The notes beneath the pieces were generated by a model that worked only from the letters and a program-made list of their open reading frames with translations, was not told the DNA's origin and did not search any database. Source: Ferrovibrio sp965278975 (GTDB lineage Bacteria; Pseudomonadota; Alphaproteobacteria; Ferrovibrionales; Ferrovibrionaceae). From it: 64,000 nt of DNA. Where the stretch lies: assembly GCF_965278975.1 (NCBI RefSeq), contig NZ_OZ257126.1, forward strand, positions 4,278,001 to 4,342,000, read 5' to 3'. Positions 53,109-61,049 of the stretch are shown here, one piece after another. Both the position numbers and the translations under genes were made by a program. Within the stretch, counting starts at the first letter, position 1; each line of letters begins with the position of its first letter.

Positions 53109-54077
53109 ATGAAGCGGCCACTCTTGGCTTTCATCCTGGCGGGTTGCGCACTGCTGCTGCTGGCCGTGCTGGGGCTGGCCGTCGGGCGTTATCCGATCAA
53201 CTTGTTCGCCTCGCTGGATGCCACGGCGCAGGACGTGCTGTGGCGCATCCGCGCGCCACGCGTGCTGGCCGCCATCCTGGTCGGCGCGGCACTCTCAGGC
53301 GCAGGTGCCGCCTATCAGCAGCTTTTCCGCAACCCGCTGGTGTCGCCCGATATCCTGGGCGTTTCGGCAGGTTCGGCGCTTGGCGCGGTACTCGGCATCT
53401 TCCTGTCGCGCGATGTCGTCACCATCCAGGCCATGGCCTTTCTCGGCGGCATCGCCACGGTTGCCTTGGTCTACAGCATCGGCAATGCCATGCGCGGCCA
53501 TGATCCGCTTTTGACTCTGGTGCTCGCCGGCGTACTGGTCGGGGCCTTGGCTGGTGCCGGCGTCGGCTTGCTGAAATACATCGCCGATCCTTACAACCAG
53601 CTCCCTGCGATCACATTCTGGCTGCTTGGTTCTCTATCCGGCATCGCACCGCCGGATTTGCTTTCCACCCTGCCTGCCGTGCTGATCGGCCTGTTGCCGC
53701 TGTGGCTGCTGCGCTGGCAGATCGACACGCTGTCACTGGGCGATGAGGAAGCCCGCGCGCTCGGCGTGGCGGTGCGCCCGGTGCGGCTCAGCGTAATTGC
53801 CGGCGCCACGCTGATCACGGCGGCAGTGGTATCCGTATCCGGTATCATCGGCTGGGTCGGCCTGCTGGTGCCGCATATGGCACGCCTGCTTGTCGGGCCA
53901 CGCTTCGTGCTGCTGCTGCCGGCCTCGCTGCTGCTGGGTGGCGGCTACATGCTGGCCGTGGACACCCTGGCGCGTGGCAGCGTGGCGATGGAAATCCCGC
54001 TCGGGATTCTCACCGCGCTGATCGGCACGCCGGTATTCATCTGGGTGTTGCTGAAAGCACGGCGGAGCTGGCAATGA
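53109..54077 (+). CDS. FecCD/BtuC-family ABC importer permease
   Basis: This 322-residue integral membrane protein of the iron-siderophore/B12/MolB permease family has about nine to ten helices. Family motifs include RAPRVLAAILVGAALSGAGA near the N-terminus and the coupling segment LGVAVRPVRLSV. The late GIIGWVGLLVPHMARLLVG is highly diagnostic. The ATG at 53109 is 13 bp after the binding-protein stop. The 3' end overlaps the ATPase start (ATGA). Confidence 0.94.
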   Translation: MKRPLLAFILAGCALLLLAVLGLAVGRYPINLFASLDATAQDVLWRIRAPRVLAAILVGAALSGAGAAYQQLFRNPLVSPDILGVSAGSALGAVLGIFLSRDVVTIQAMAFLGGIATVALVYSIGNAMRGHDPLLTLVLAGVLVGALAGAGVGLLKYIADPYNQLPAITFWLLGSLSGIAPPDLLSTLPAVLIGLLPLWLLRWQIDTLSLGDEEARALGVAVRPVRLSVIAGATLITAAVVSVSGIIGWVGLLVPHMARLLVGPRFVLLLPASLLLGGGYMLAVDTLARGSVAMEIPLGILTALIGTPVFIWVLLKARRSWQ

Positions 54078-54871
54078 CACTCAGCGCCAGCAATCTCGGC
54101 ATCGGCTATCCAACACGGCGCATTGCCGAGAATCTCGACGTGACGCTGGCGCCGGGTGAAGTGGTCTGCCTGCTGGGGCCGAACGGCATTGGCAAGAGCA
54201 CGCTGTTCCGCACCCTGCTCGGCCTGCAGCCGGCCTTGGACGGCAGCGTCACCATCGACGGCTCGGCTATCGCCAGCATGAGCCCACGCGACCTGGCGCG
54301 GCGCATCGCCTATGTGCCGCAGGCCCATGCCGGCTATTTTCCCTTCACGCTGCGCGACATGGTGCTGATGGGCCGCACCGCCCATCGCGGTATTTTCTCC
54401 GGCCCTGGCAACCAGGATCGCGCGGTGGCCGAGGCCGCAATCGATCGCCTCGGCCTGACGCATCTGGCCGAGGCGATCTACACGCGGCTATCGGGCGGCG
54501 AGCGGCAACTGGCGCTGATCGCCCGCGCGCTGGCCGTGGATGCCCGGCTGATGCTGCTGGACGAGCCGACCGCCAATCTCGATTTCGGCAACCAGGCGCG
54601 CGTGCTGGCGGAAATCCGCCGGCTTGCCGCCACAGGCATTGGTGTGCTGTTCACCACCCATGATCCTGACCAGGCGCTGGCTCATGCCGACCGCGTGCTG
54701 CTGATGGGGCCCGGCAGTCTGCTGGCACAGGGCAGGCCACAGGAAATCCTGACCGCCGAGAGCCTGCAGCGGCTTTATGGCATTGAAGTAACCCTGGTCG
54801 ATCTGCCATTGCCCGGTGGCGGCAGCCGGCGCGTCTGCCTGCCTCTTCCAGATAGCGGGAAAACCGCATAA
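54074..54871 (+). CDS. ABC importer ATP-binding protein
   Basis: This 265-residue nucleotide-binding subunit has Walker A GPNGIGKST (Lys41), a Q-loop in AYVPQAHAG, the signature LSGGERQLAL, Walker B LMLLDEPTANLD, and the switch His in FTTHDPDQA. It matches the FecE/BtuD/MolC class. Its start overlaps the permease stop, so the importer subunits are made together. It completes a self-contained importer with the two preceding genes. Confidence 0.95.
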   Translation: MTLSASNLGIGYPTRRIAENLDVTLAPGEVVCLLGPNGIGKSTLFRTLLGLQPALDGSVTIDGSAIASMSPRDLARRIAYVPQAHAGYFPFTLRDMVLMGRTAHRGIFSGPGNQDRAVAEAAIDRLGLTHLAEAIYTRLSGGERQLALIARALAVDARLMLLDEPTANLDFGNQARVLAEIRRLAATGIGVLFTTHDPDQALAHADRVLLMGPGSLLAQGRPQEILTAESLQRLYGIEVTLVDLPLPGGGSRRVCLPLPDSGKTA

Positions 54872-54880
54872 CGTCGCGCC

Positions 54881-55633
54881 ATGCTGTGCCGGCTTCTGCT
54901 CCTTCTGCCGCTTCTACTGGCTGCCGGTACCGCACCAGCGGCAGAGCCGCTGCGGCTGGCAACCGGCACCGATTATGCCCCTTTCGCCGATCCCAAATTG
55001 CCGGAAGGCGGCGCCTTGACCGAACTGGTGCGGGCGGCTTTCAAGGCATCCGGGCGGGAAACCACACTCACGCATACATCGTGGAATCGCGCCCTCGAAG
55101 AAACCAAGCTCGGGCGCTACGACGTTGCCCTGCCCTATGTGCCTTCCCCTGAACGGGCCGAGAGCTTCTTCTTTTCCAGCGTGCTGTTCAATATCGACAG
55201 CTATGTGCTGAGCAGCAGCGACCGTGATGCGGCAGCGAAAGCCATCGGCCCCGGGATGCCAGGACCACGTGCCTGCCTGCCCCTGGGCTGGACACCGCAG
55301 CCGGTTCTGCGCGGTTTGCTGGAAACCGGTGTGGCACAGCGGATCGACACTGCTGCCGCCGCCAGTTGCCTCAAGATGATCCAGGCCGATCGCATCGATT
55401 TCTTCATCGTCAGCAAGCCCGTTGCCTGGCACCTGATGCGGGGCGAGGAATTGCCGCGCCAACTGTTCCGCTTCTCGGACCAGCCGGTTGCACGCTCGTC
55501 ACTGCATCTGATGGTGGCGCGCTCCAGGATCGGGGCTGAAAGCCTGCTGATGGAATTCGAGCAAGGCCTGGAACAGATCCGTAAGAATGGCATCGCCAGC
55601 GATATACTGGGGCGCCATGGACTGATTGAATAA
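54881..55633 (+). CDS. Periplasmic family-3-type solute-binding protein
   Basis: This 250-residue protein has a signal peptide (MLCRLLLLLPLLLAAGTAPA then AEPL) and an amino-acid-binding-protein-like fold with LATGTDYAPFADPKLPEGG, the typical opening, and SWNRALEETKLGRYDVAL. Two cysteines (in GPRACLPL and AASCLKM) may pair. It lacks its own permease and follows the ATPase by 9 bp. It could be an accessory or sensor binding protein for the importer or a free scavenger. The ligand is unknown. Confidence 0.85.
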   Translation: MLCRLLLLLPLLLAAGTAPAAEPLRLATGTDYAPFADPKLPEGGALTELVRAAFKASGRETTLTHTSWNRALEETKLGRYDVALPYVPSPERAESFFFSSVLFNIDSYVLSSSDRDAAAKAIGPGMPGPRACLPLGWTPQPVLRGLLETGVAQRIDTAAAASCLKMIQADRIDFFIVSKPVAWHLMRGEELPRQLFRFSDQPVARSSLHLMVARSRIGAESLLMEFEQGLEQIRKNGIASDILGRHGLIE

Positions 55634-55639
55634 CCCAGC

Positions 55640-56293
55640 ATGTGCGGTCGTTTCGCCCTTACCGCTACGCTGGAAGTGCTGGCGCAGATGTTCGATGTAC
55701 CCGAACGGCCCAATCTGGCGCCACGCTGGAATATCGCGCCGACGCAGCAGACATGCGTGGTAACTCAGGATCCCAGTGGGCGGCATCTGGCCAGCATGCG
55801 CTGGGGCTTCGAGGGACCAAACGGCGCGCCCTTGATCAACGCACGATCAGAGACCGCTGCGGTCAAGCCGAGTTTCCGCGCCGCGTTAGCTGAGCGCCGC
55901 TGCCTGGTGCCGGCGGATAGTTTCTATGAATGGCAGCACCTGGACGAGAAGCGCAAGCAGCCCTGGCGCATCGGCATGAAAGGCGGCACGCCGTTCGCCT
56001 TCGCCGGCTTGTGGGAGAATGCCACAGATAAGGCCGGCCAGCCCTTGCAGCGCTTCACCATCCTTACCTGCGCGGCGAATGAATATCTGGCGCCGTTGCA
56101 TGAGCGCATGCCGGTGATTGTGGCACCGGAAGATTACGCCCGCTGGCTGGCACCCGGCCCGGCGGCTGGCGATCTGCTGCGCAGCTTCCCTGACGAGCCG
56201 ATGGCGCGCTACCGCGTCTCTGACCGGGTCAACAGCGTGAAGCATGACGATGCCGGTTGCTTCGAGCGGCTGGCGGCGACGGCGCTGCTCTAA
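55640..56293 (+). CDS. SRAP (HMCES/YedK) abasic-site protein
   Basis: SRAP proteins cross-link to abasic sites in single-stranded DNA through their N-terminal cysteine. The 217-residue product keeps all key residues: Cys2 (after Met removal), Asn68 in NARSE, Glu97 in FYEW and His154 in LHERMP. Cytosolic. It is 6 bp after the binding-protein gene, so it may ride on the transporter operon transcript. No SOS box is seen close by, and no clear functional link to transport is apparent. Confidence 0.93.
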   Translation: MCGRFALTATLEVLAQMFDVPERPNLAPRWNIAPTQQTCVVTQDPSGRHLASMRWGFEGPNGAPLINARSETAAVKPSFRAALAERRCLVPADSFYEWQHLDEKRKQPWRIGMKGGTPFAFAGLWENATDKAGQPLQRFTILTCAANEYLAPLHERMPVIVAPEDYARWLAPGPAAGDLLRSFPDEPMARYRVSDRVNSVKHDDAGCFERLAATALL

Positions 56294-56303
56294 CCGCTAG
56301 AGC
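56287..56303. terminator. Hairpin spanning the convergent stop codons
   Basis: GCTCTA (56287-56292) and TAGAGC (56298-56303) form a perfect 6-bp stem with a 5-base loop that contains the SRAP stop and abuts the FMN-enzyme stop. It has no T-tract and may be a weak bidirectional 3' end. The stops TAA (56291-56293) and TAG (complement of 56297-56299) are three bases apart. Confidence 0.4.
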
Positions 56304-57715
56304 TTCAGCACTTCGCCCTGCACCCGCACATGATGCGATTTCAGGTCGCGCGGGCTCTTGCAGCCGCAGGCATGGGCGATGGCTTCCACATCATGCTGCA
56401 CCGCCTTGGCGTAATTCGCCACACGCACCGCCTTGCGTGCCGGATCGAGGCCGCGCATGAAGCGCGGCTCGTTCGAGGTCACACCTGTCGGGCAGTGGCC
56501 GGTATTGCACTTCATCGCCTGGATGCAGCCCAGCGCGAACATGTAGCCGCGCGCCGATACAACGAAATCGGCGCCCTGGCACAACGCCCAGGCAACTTTG
56601 TCCGGTGTCAGCAGCTTGCCCGAAGCAATGATGCGGATGCGGTTGCGCAGGCCGTATTGGCGGCGCTTCTCGGCCAGCAACGGCAGAGCCTGCACGATGG
56701 ACTGGCCGACATAATCGGCCAGCGGCGCCGGCGCGGCGCCGGTGCCGCCCTCGCCGCCATCAAGCTGGATGAAATCCGGTGCCTCCATCGGGCGCTCGCG
56801 CAGATATTCGAACAGGGCATCGATGAAGCGCTCGTCGCCCAGCGCCATCTTGATGCCCACCGGCTTGTTGGTGACATCGCGCACCCGGCCGATGAAATTG
56901 ACTAGGCTGCGCACATCGGTGATTTCGGGATGCCGGCTGGGTGAGATCGAGGCCTTGTGCGCTTCGATCAGGCGGATGCCGGCAATCTCGTCATTCACCT
57001 TCGCCGCCGGCAGGATGCCGCCGCGTCCGGGCTTGGCACCCTGGCTGAGCTTGACACAGAACATCTTCACCTGCGGCAAGGCCGCGATGGCCGCCAGCTT
57101 GGTTTCGTCGAGCCGACCCTCCTTGTCGCGCACGCCATACTTCGCCGTGCCGATCTGGAAAATCACGTCGCAATTGCCCTTGAGATGATACGGCGACAGG
57201 CCGCCTTCGCCGGTATCGAGCCAGATGCCGGCAAGTGCCGCGCCCTCCGACAAAGCGGTGACGGCGGCGGATGACAGCGCGCCGTAGGACATGCCGGAGA
57301 TGTTGAAGAAACTGTTCGGCTTGAACGGATTGCTCACCACACCCTTGCCGATCCACTTGCCGGTATAGGGTTCTGCTTCGTCGTCATTCACCGGGAAGGC
57401 GGAATGCAAGAAGTAGATATGGCCGGGCTGCTGCGCATCGACTTCGGAGCCGAAGGCGACATAGTTCGACACCGCCTTGGCCGAGCGGTAGACCCAGGCG
57501 CGGGTCAGCCGGTTGAATGGGCGCTCCTCCCAATCGGCGGTGAACCAGTATTGGCGGAAGTATTCGCCCAGGTTCTCCATGATGTAGCGGAAGCGGCCAT
57601 AGATCGGAAAGTTGCGGCGGATCGCATGATCACGCTGCACCCAACGGTCATAGACATAGAAATAAGCAAAGGTGCCGCCAGCAATGGCGACGATCCCACC
57701 CAGCACCCACCACAT
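56297..57715 (-). CDS. FMN-binding glutamate-synthase-like protein
   Basis: This 472-residue protein has an N-terminal membrane helix (about 2-20) followed by a domain like the central/FMN half of glutamate synthase. FNISGMSYGALS, LSPYHLKGNCD, LSQGAKPGRGG, IQLDGGEGGTGAAP and CNTGHCPTGVTS match the glutamate-synthase (GltB/archaeal) FMN and cluster region. The amidotransferase domain is missing. The true reaction is unknown. A GAGGGGGC ribosome-binding site lies before the ATG at 57715. Confidence 0.9.
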   Translation of the reverse strand: MWWVLGGIVAIAGGTFAYFYVYDRWVQRDHAIRRNFPIYGRFRYIMENLGEYFRQYWFTADWEERPFNRLTRAWVYRSAKAVSNYVAFGSEVDAQQPGHIYFLHSAFPVNDDEAEPYTGKWIGKGVVSNPFKPNSFFNISGMSYGALSSAAVTALSEGAALAGIWLDTGEGGLSPYHLKGNCDVIFQIGTAKYGVRDKEGRLDETKLAAIAALPQVKMFCVKLSQGAKPGRGGILPAAKVNDEIAGIRLIEAHKASISPSRHPEITDVRSLVNFIGRVRDVTNKPVGIKMALGDERFIDALFEYLRERPMEAPDFIQLDGGEGGTGAAPAPLADYVGQSIVQALPLLAEKRRQYGLRNRIRIIASGKLLTPDKVAWALCQGADFVVSARGYMFALGCIQAMKCNTGHCPTGVTSNEPRFMRGLDPARKAVRVANYAKAVQHDVEAIAHACGCKSPRDLKSHHVRVQGEVLKL

Positions 57716-57810
57716 GCTGCCCCCTCTAATAAGGTGAGACTATTCACTTTGTCGTTGCCGTGAGTATAGGCGGGCGGGTGCTGATTCGACCAGCACAGAT
57801 GCGTGACGGT

Positions 57811-58728
57811 TCAGTTAGGCTTCCGCCACAACCATGTCAGTTCATGTTTGTTATGGTGCAGGTGCAGCAAAACGCCCCCGGGAATGGCGGCAAAGGCCGC
57901 TGCCGTGGCGTGGTCGGTCTCGCCCTGGAACTTCAGCGTGCAGATCATCCGCCGCGCCTTGTCGGCTGCAATCCAACGCTGCACCAGGGCGAGCAGCCGG
58001 GCGGGATAGCAGATCACGTCGGAGCAGAGCCAGTCGACCGCCGGTTCCTGGCGCGGATCGAGCGCGAAGGCGCTGCCCTGGCGCCAGGTGACGCCTGGCA
58101 TGGCCGCCACATTGGGCGCCAGCGGCGCCTTGTCGATGGCATCCACCCGGGCGCCCAGGCTGGCCAGCACCCAGGTCCAGCCGCCGGGGCAGGCCCCCAG
58201 ATCGATGGCCGTCTCACCCTGCTTTGGCATCTCGCCATGCAGCAGGGCAAAGCGGGTCAGTGCTTCCCAGAGCTTCAGATAGGCCCGGCTTGGCGGCCCC
58301 TCTCGATCCTCGGTGAAACTCCAGTCGCCATGGGGCAGCAGGCTTGAACATTGCCCCGATGCCAGCATGCGATCCGGTGCCAGCAGGGTGAAACCGCCCA
58401 TTGGCGCTTTTGGCGGCAGGTCGCCGAAGCGCAGCGGCTTGGCCGAGACATGCGGCAGTTTTTCCTGGATCAGCTTGGCGCGGCGGTGATGCAGCGGCGC
58501 ATAAGCCGCCCAGTTGCGCTGGATGCCTTTCAGTATCCCAGCCGCTTCGCCAATTGAGACAATCGGGAATTCCTGCGGCTGGTGCCAGATATTCGCGGCC
58601 CAGGCCGCTGCCACGGGCTGGCCTTCCGCCAGCAGCAAGCGGCCATGTTCGGCAACGATGTGCCGGTCCTGCAGTTCCTTGCGCAGTTCGGCCTCAAAGC
58701 CCTCTGCGGCGAGATAGCCGGTAAGCAT
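57811..58728 (-). CDS. RlmM-like FtsJ-family methyltransferase
   Basis: This 305-residue SAM-dependent enzyme resembles RlmM, which 2'-O-methylates C2498 of 23S rRNA. An N-terminal THUMP-like region (about 1-135) precedes the Rossmann fold with SAM motif DLGACPGGW (176-184). DWLCSDVICYPARL and the late RRMICTLKFQGE (catalytic Lys region) resemble the RlmM sequence. The C-terminus is KHELTWLWRKPN. Cytosolic. The protein is shorter than E. coli RlmM (366) mainly at the N-terminus. A ribosomal RNA target is probable. Confidence 0.85.
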   Translation of the reverse strand: MLTGYLAAEGFEAELRKELQDRHIVAEHGRLLLAEGQPVAAAWAANIWHQPQEFPIVSIGEAAGILKGIQRNWAAYAPLHHRRAKLIQEKLPHVSAKPLRFGDLPPKAPMGGFTLLAPDRMLASGQCSSLLPHGDWSFTEDREGPPSRAYLKLWEALTRFALLHGEMPKQGETAIDLGACPGGWTWVLASLGARVDAIDKAPLAPNVAAMPGVTWRQGSAFALDPRQEPAVDWLCSDVICYPARLLALVQRWIAADKARRMICTLKFQGETDHATAAAFAAIPGGVLLHLHHNKHELTWLWRKPN

Positions 58729-58774
58729 GCGGCGTGACTACCGCGCCACCGCCAGCGATGCAAGCATTGTCGAA

Positions 58775-59269
58775 TTAACGGCGGTTGCCACCCGAGCTGC
58801 GTGGCGGCGCAATCCCGGCGCCGGAAGCCGCGCCGGCGGCGGGAGACACGGTCATGTCAACCTTTGCGCCATAGAGCGACTGCTTGCTTATCAGGATCGA
58901 GGCGACACGGTCTCCGGCGGCCGAAAGATACGTCAACTGGCTGATCTCCGAGCGCACCACGGCCACCTCGGTCCAGCCATAATTCAGCATTTCGCGGCGC
59001 ATGAAGTCGAACATGTCGTCGGAACTCGAATTGATCGAGTAGGACAGCCGACCGATCCAGCGATCACCCTCGCCAAGGATGATCGTGCGGTTGGTATCGA
59101 GATTATAGCCATCTGGCAGCGCAATGCCGGCAATCTGCGGCGGCGCGGCACGCGAAGCATTGTCAGCGCGGGTGCCCCCGCCGCTGCTGGTCAGCTGGTT
59201 ATTGGCGCAGCCGGTAACTGCAAGGCTTGCGACTAGCAGTGCCGTCAGGCCAATGGCTCGAGTTTTCAT
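58775..59269 (-). CDS. Putative lipoprotein
   Basis: This 164-residue product from the ATG at 59269 has a lipobox AVTGC (Cys21). That ATG is preceded by GAGAGAG at good spacing; an ATG at 59275 is the alternative. The mature part contains GIALPDGYNLDTNRTIILGE, GRLSYSINSSSDDMFDFMRR, EMLNYGWTE and RVASILISKQ, suggesting a compact alpha/beta domain. The tail is Gly/Ser/Ala-rich. Envelope localisation is expected. I do not recognise a named family with certainty. Confidence 0.78.
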   Translation of the reverse strand: MKTRAIGLTALLVASLAVTGCANNQLTSSGGGTRADNASRAAPPQIAGIALPDGYNLDTNRTIILGEGDRWIGRLSYSINSSSDDMFDFMRREMLNYGWTEVAVVRSEISQLTYLSAAGDRVASILISKQSLYGAKVDMTVSPAAGAASGAGIAPPRSSGGNRR

Positions 59270-59367
59270 GAACATACTCTCTCGGTCCCAGCGAATCGGA
59301 TAGCGAAGAATTTACCATACTTGGACGTTCTCTGCTGCCCTGCAATTTCAACCCTGCCGACTAGGGT

Positions 59368-60138
59368 TTAGCCGAGCAGAATATCCTTGGCCCGGTTGAT
59401 CTGGGCCGCCAGATAGGTGGAACCGCCATGATCCGGGTGGGCGCTGCGCATCAGGCGGCGATGCGCGGCGCGGATTTCCTCTTCCGGGGCGCCGGGCTGC
59501 AACCCGAGGATGGCATAGGCCTGGTCACGGCTCATGGTTGCCGGATCACCGGCAGCCTCGCCGGGTGGCGGCGCCTGATCGCGCCAATCCGCCCCCAGAC
59601 GGCGCTCCAGATAGGCTTCAAGCAGCGCCACGCCATTCGGGTCTTCCACCGCCAGGGCAGTATGCAGCATGAACAGGCCCTGCGGATCCACATCATCCAG
59701 CCGCCGCCCTGCAAGCGGCCCCCGCAGCACCTCGCCTGTCATGGCACCGCTGGCATGATCCAGCCGCATGCGCAGCCAAGCTGTTTCGACGGCCGATTGC
59801 GGCGCGGCTTCAGCGGTGCTGCCGCCAGGCCCGCCGCCAGCTGCATCATAGCCGGTACGGGCGCGGTTCCAGGAACTGGCGCCGGGGCCGCCGAACCAGC
59901 CGCCGAACAGGCCAGCCAGCCGGCCCTTGCCGAACATCGCCGCCGAGCCAAGCGCCAGCAGGCTGGCCATGTCGATGCGGCCGCGCAGGAACAGAAAGCC
60001 GGCAAGACCACCGAGGGCGATGCCAAGCCCGATGCGAATACCCTTGGCCAGAACCTTGGGATCGGTCTGCATGAACAGCTTGCCGCCGAACAGGAACAAC
60101 GCCAGCGCGGCCAGCCCGATGCCAAGGACAAGCGCCAT
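59368..60138 (-). CDS. Membrane-anchored J-domain protein
   Basis: This 256-residue protein has two or three N-terminal hydrophobic segments (about 2-20, 36-52 and 56-72). A Gly-rich linker and a central segment precede the C-terminal J-domain. The HPD motif is His234-Pro235-Asp236, in an AHRRLMRSAHPDHGG context. The layout, with membrane anchor first and J-domain last, recalls mitochondrial Pam18/TIM14 and its alphaproteobacterial relatives. It would recruit DnaK to the inner membrane. It starts 3 bp after the VWA gene. Confidence 0.88.
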   Translation of the reverse strand: MALVLGIGLAALALFLFGGKLFMQTDPKVLAKGIRIGLGIALGGLAGFLFLRGRIDMASLLALGSAAMFGKGRLAGLFGGWFGGPGASSWNRARTGYDAAGGGPGGSTAEAAPQSAVETAWLRMRLDHASGAMTGEVLRGPLAGRRLDDVDPQGLFMLHTALAVEDPNGVALLEAYLERRLGADWRDQAPPPGEAAGDPATMSRDQAYAILGLQPGAPEEEIRAAHRRLMRSAHPDHGGSTYLAAQINRAKDILLG

Positions 60139-60141
60139 CGG

Positions 60142-60879
60142 CTAGCCCAACTGGCTGGTGAGCCGGCGCACCTCGGCACCGGCATTGGCGGAATACTGGC
60201 TCAGTGCCTTGTAGCCACCGGCGGCATAGACCGCCACGGCGGTGAGCAGTTGCAGCAGCACCGACACCGAGCTGGCATCGAAGGCGCCGAAAGCGCCGCG
60301 CGTCAGCCGCGCCATATCCTTGAAGCAGGCCCGCGCGCGCGGCTCCTCGCCTTCCTGAAACGCGAAGATCGGCACGCCGAGCAGGCCAAGCTCGCCGGCC
60401 CGTGCCGCCACTTCATCGGGGCTCTCCTCCAGGCAATCGCCGACATAGACCAGCGCATTGACGCGGGCGCCATTCGCCACCGCCTCGCGCGCCTCGGCAG
60501 CAGTGTGACGCAGCACGCGCTCGATCTGGGTATGGCCGCCGACACATTCGACCTGGCGCATCAGCCGCAGCATCGCCGGCGCTTCCGACACCCAGGGCGA
60601 AGCCCGACATTCGCCCATGCCACGGAAAAACACGAGCTGGATATCCAGCCCGCCAAGACCAGCTACCGCCTTGAACATTTCAGCCTGGATTTTCTGCGCC
60701 TCGGTCCAGGTGGCGCCTCGGCTGGCAGTAGCATCCATGGCGAAGATCAGCCGGCCACGGCCGGTCTGCGGCGCCGGGCGCGGCGCCAGTGCCGCTTGAC
60801 GCAGGAAAGCATCCACCGCCTTCGTATTCGCGGCAGCGGGCATCGATTGTCCTGGCTTGCCGCTCGGAGCATCGGTCAT
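60142..60879 (-). CDS. von Willebrand factor A-domain protein
   Basis: This 245-residue cytosolic protein has a VWA fold with a MIDAS-like metal site Asp49-Ala-Thr-Ala-Ser53 (D-x-T-x-S in place of D-x-S-x-S). Its body includes QKIQAEMFKAVAGL, IQLVFFRGMGECRAS, RVNALVYVGDCLEES and a Cys in DGAR-free LEESPDEV. No signal peptide. The ATG at 60879 is my choice; 60900 is in frame. Its stop is 3 bp before the membrane J-domain gene, so the two are cotranslated or at least cotranscribed. A tellurite-resistance-like VWA is a possible relative. Confidence 0.83.
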   Translation of the reverse strand: MTDAPSGKPGQSMPAAANTKAVDAFLRQAALAPRPAPQTGRGRLIFAMDATASRGATWTEAQKIQAEMFKAVAGLGGLDIQLVFFRGMGECRASPWVSEAPAMLRLMRQVECVGGHTQIERVLRHTAAEAREAVANGARVNALVYVGDCLEESPDEVAARAGELGLLGVPIFAFQEGEEPRARACFKDMARLTRGAFGAFDASSVSVLLQLLTAVAVYAAGGYKALSQYSANAGAEVRRLTSQLG

Positions 60880-61049
60880 GCCAACAGATATAGAGAGCAT
60901 GGCGCCGGTTTGCCAGGGCAGCGACGTCAGACCACCCAACCTCTGGGGGATTTTGGGGTTGGCCTGGGGCCTCACAGTGGCTAAGGTTGTCCCCGGCGGG
61001 GTGCTACGCGGCGCCCAAGACCGAATAAGAACCATTGGAGGAACACCTG

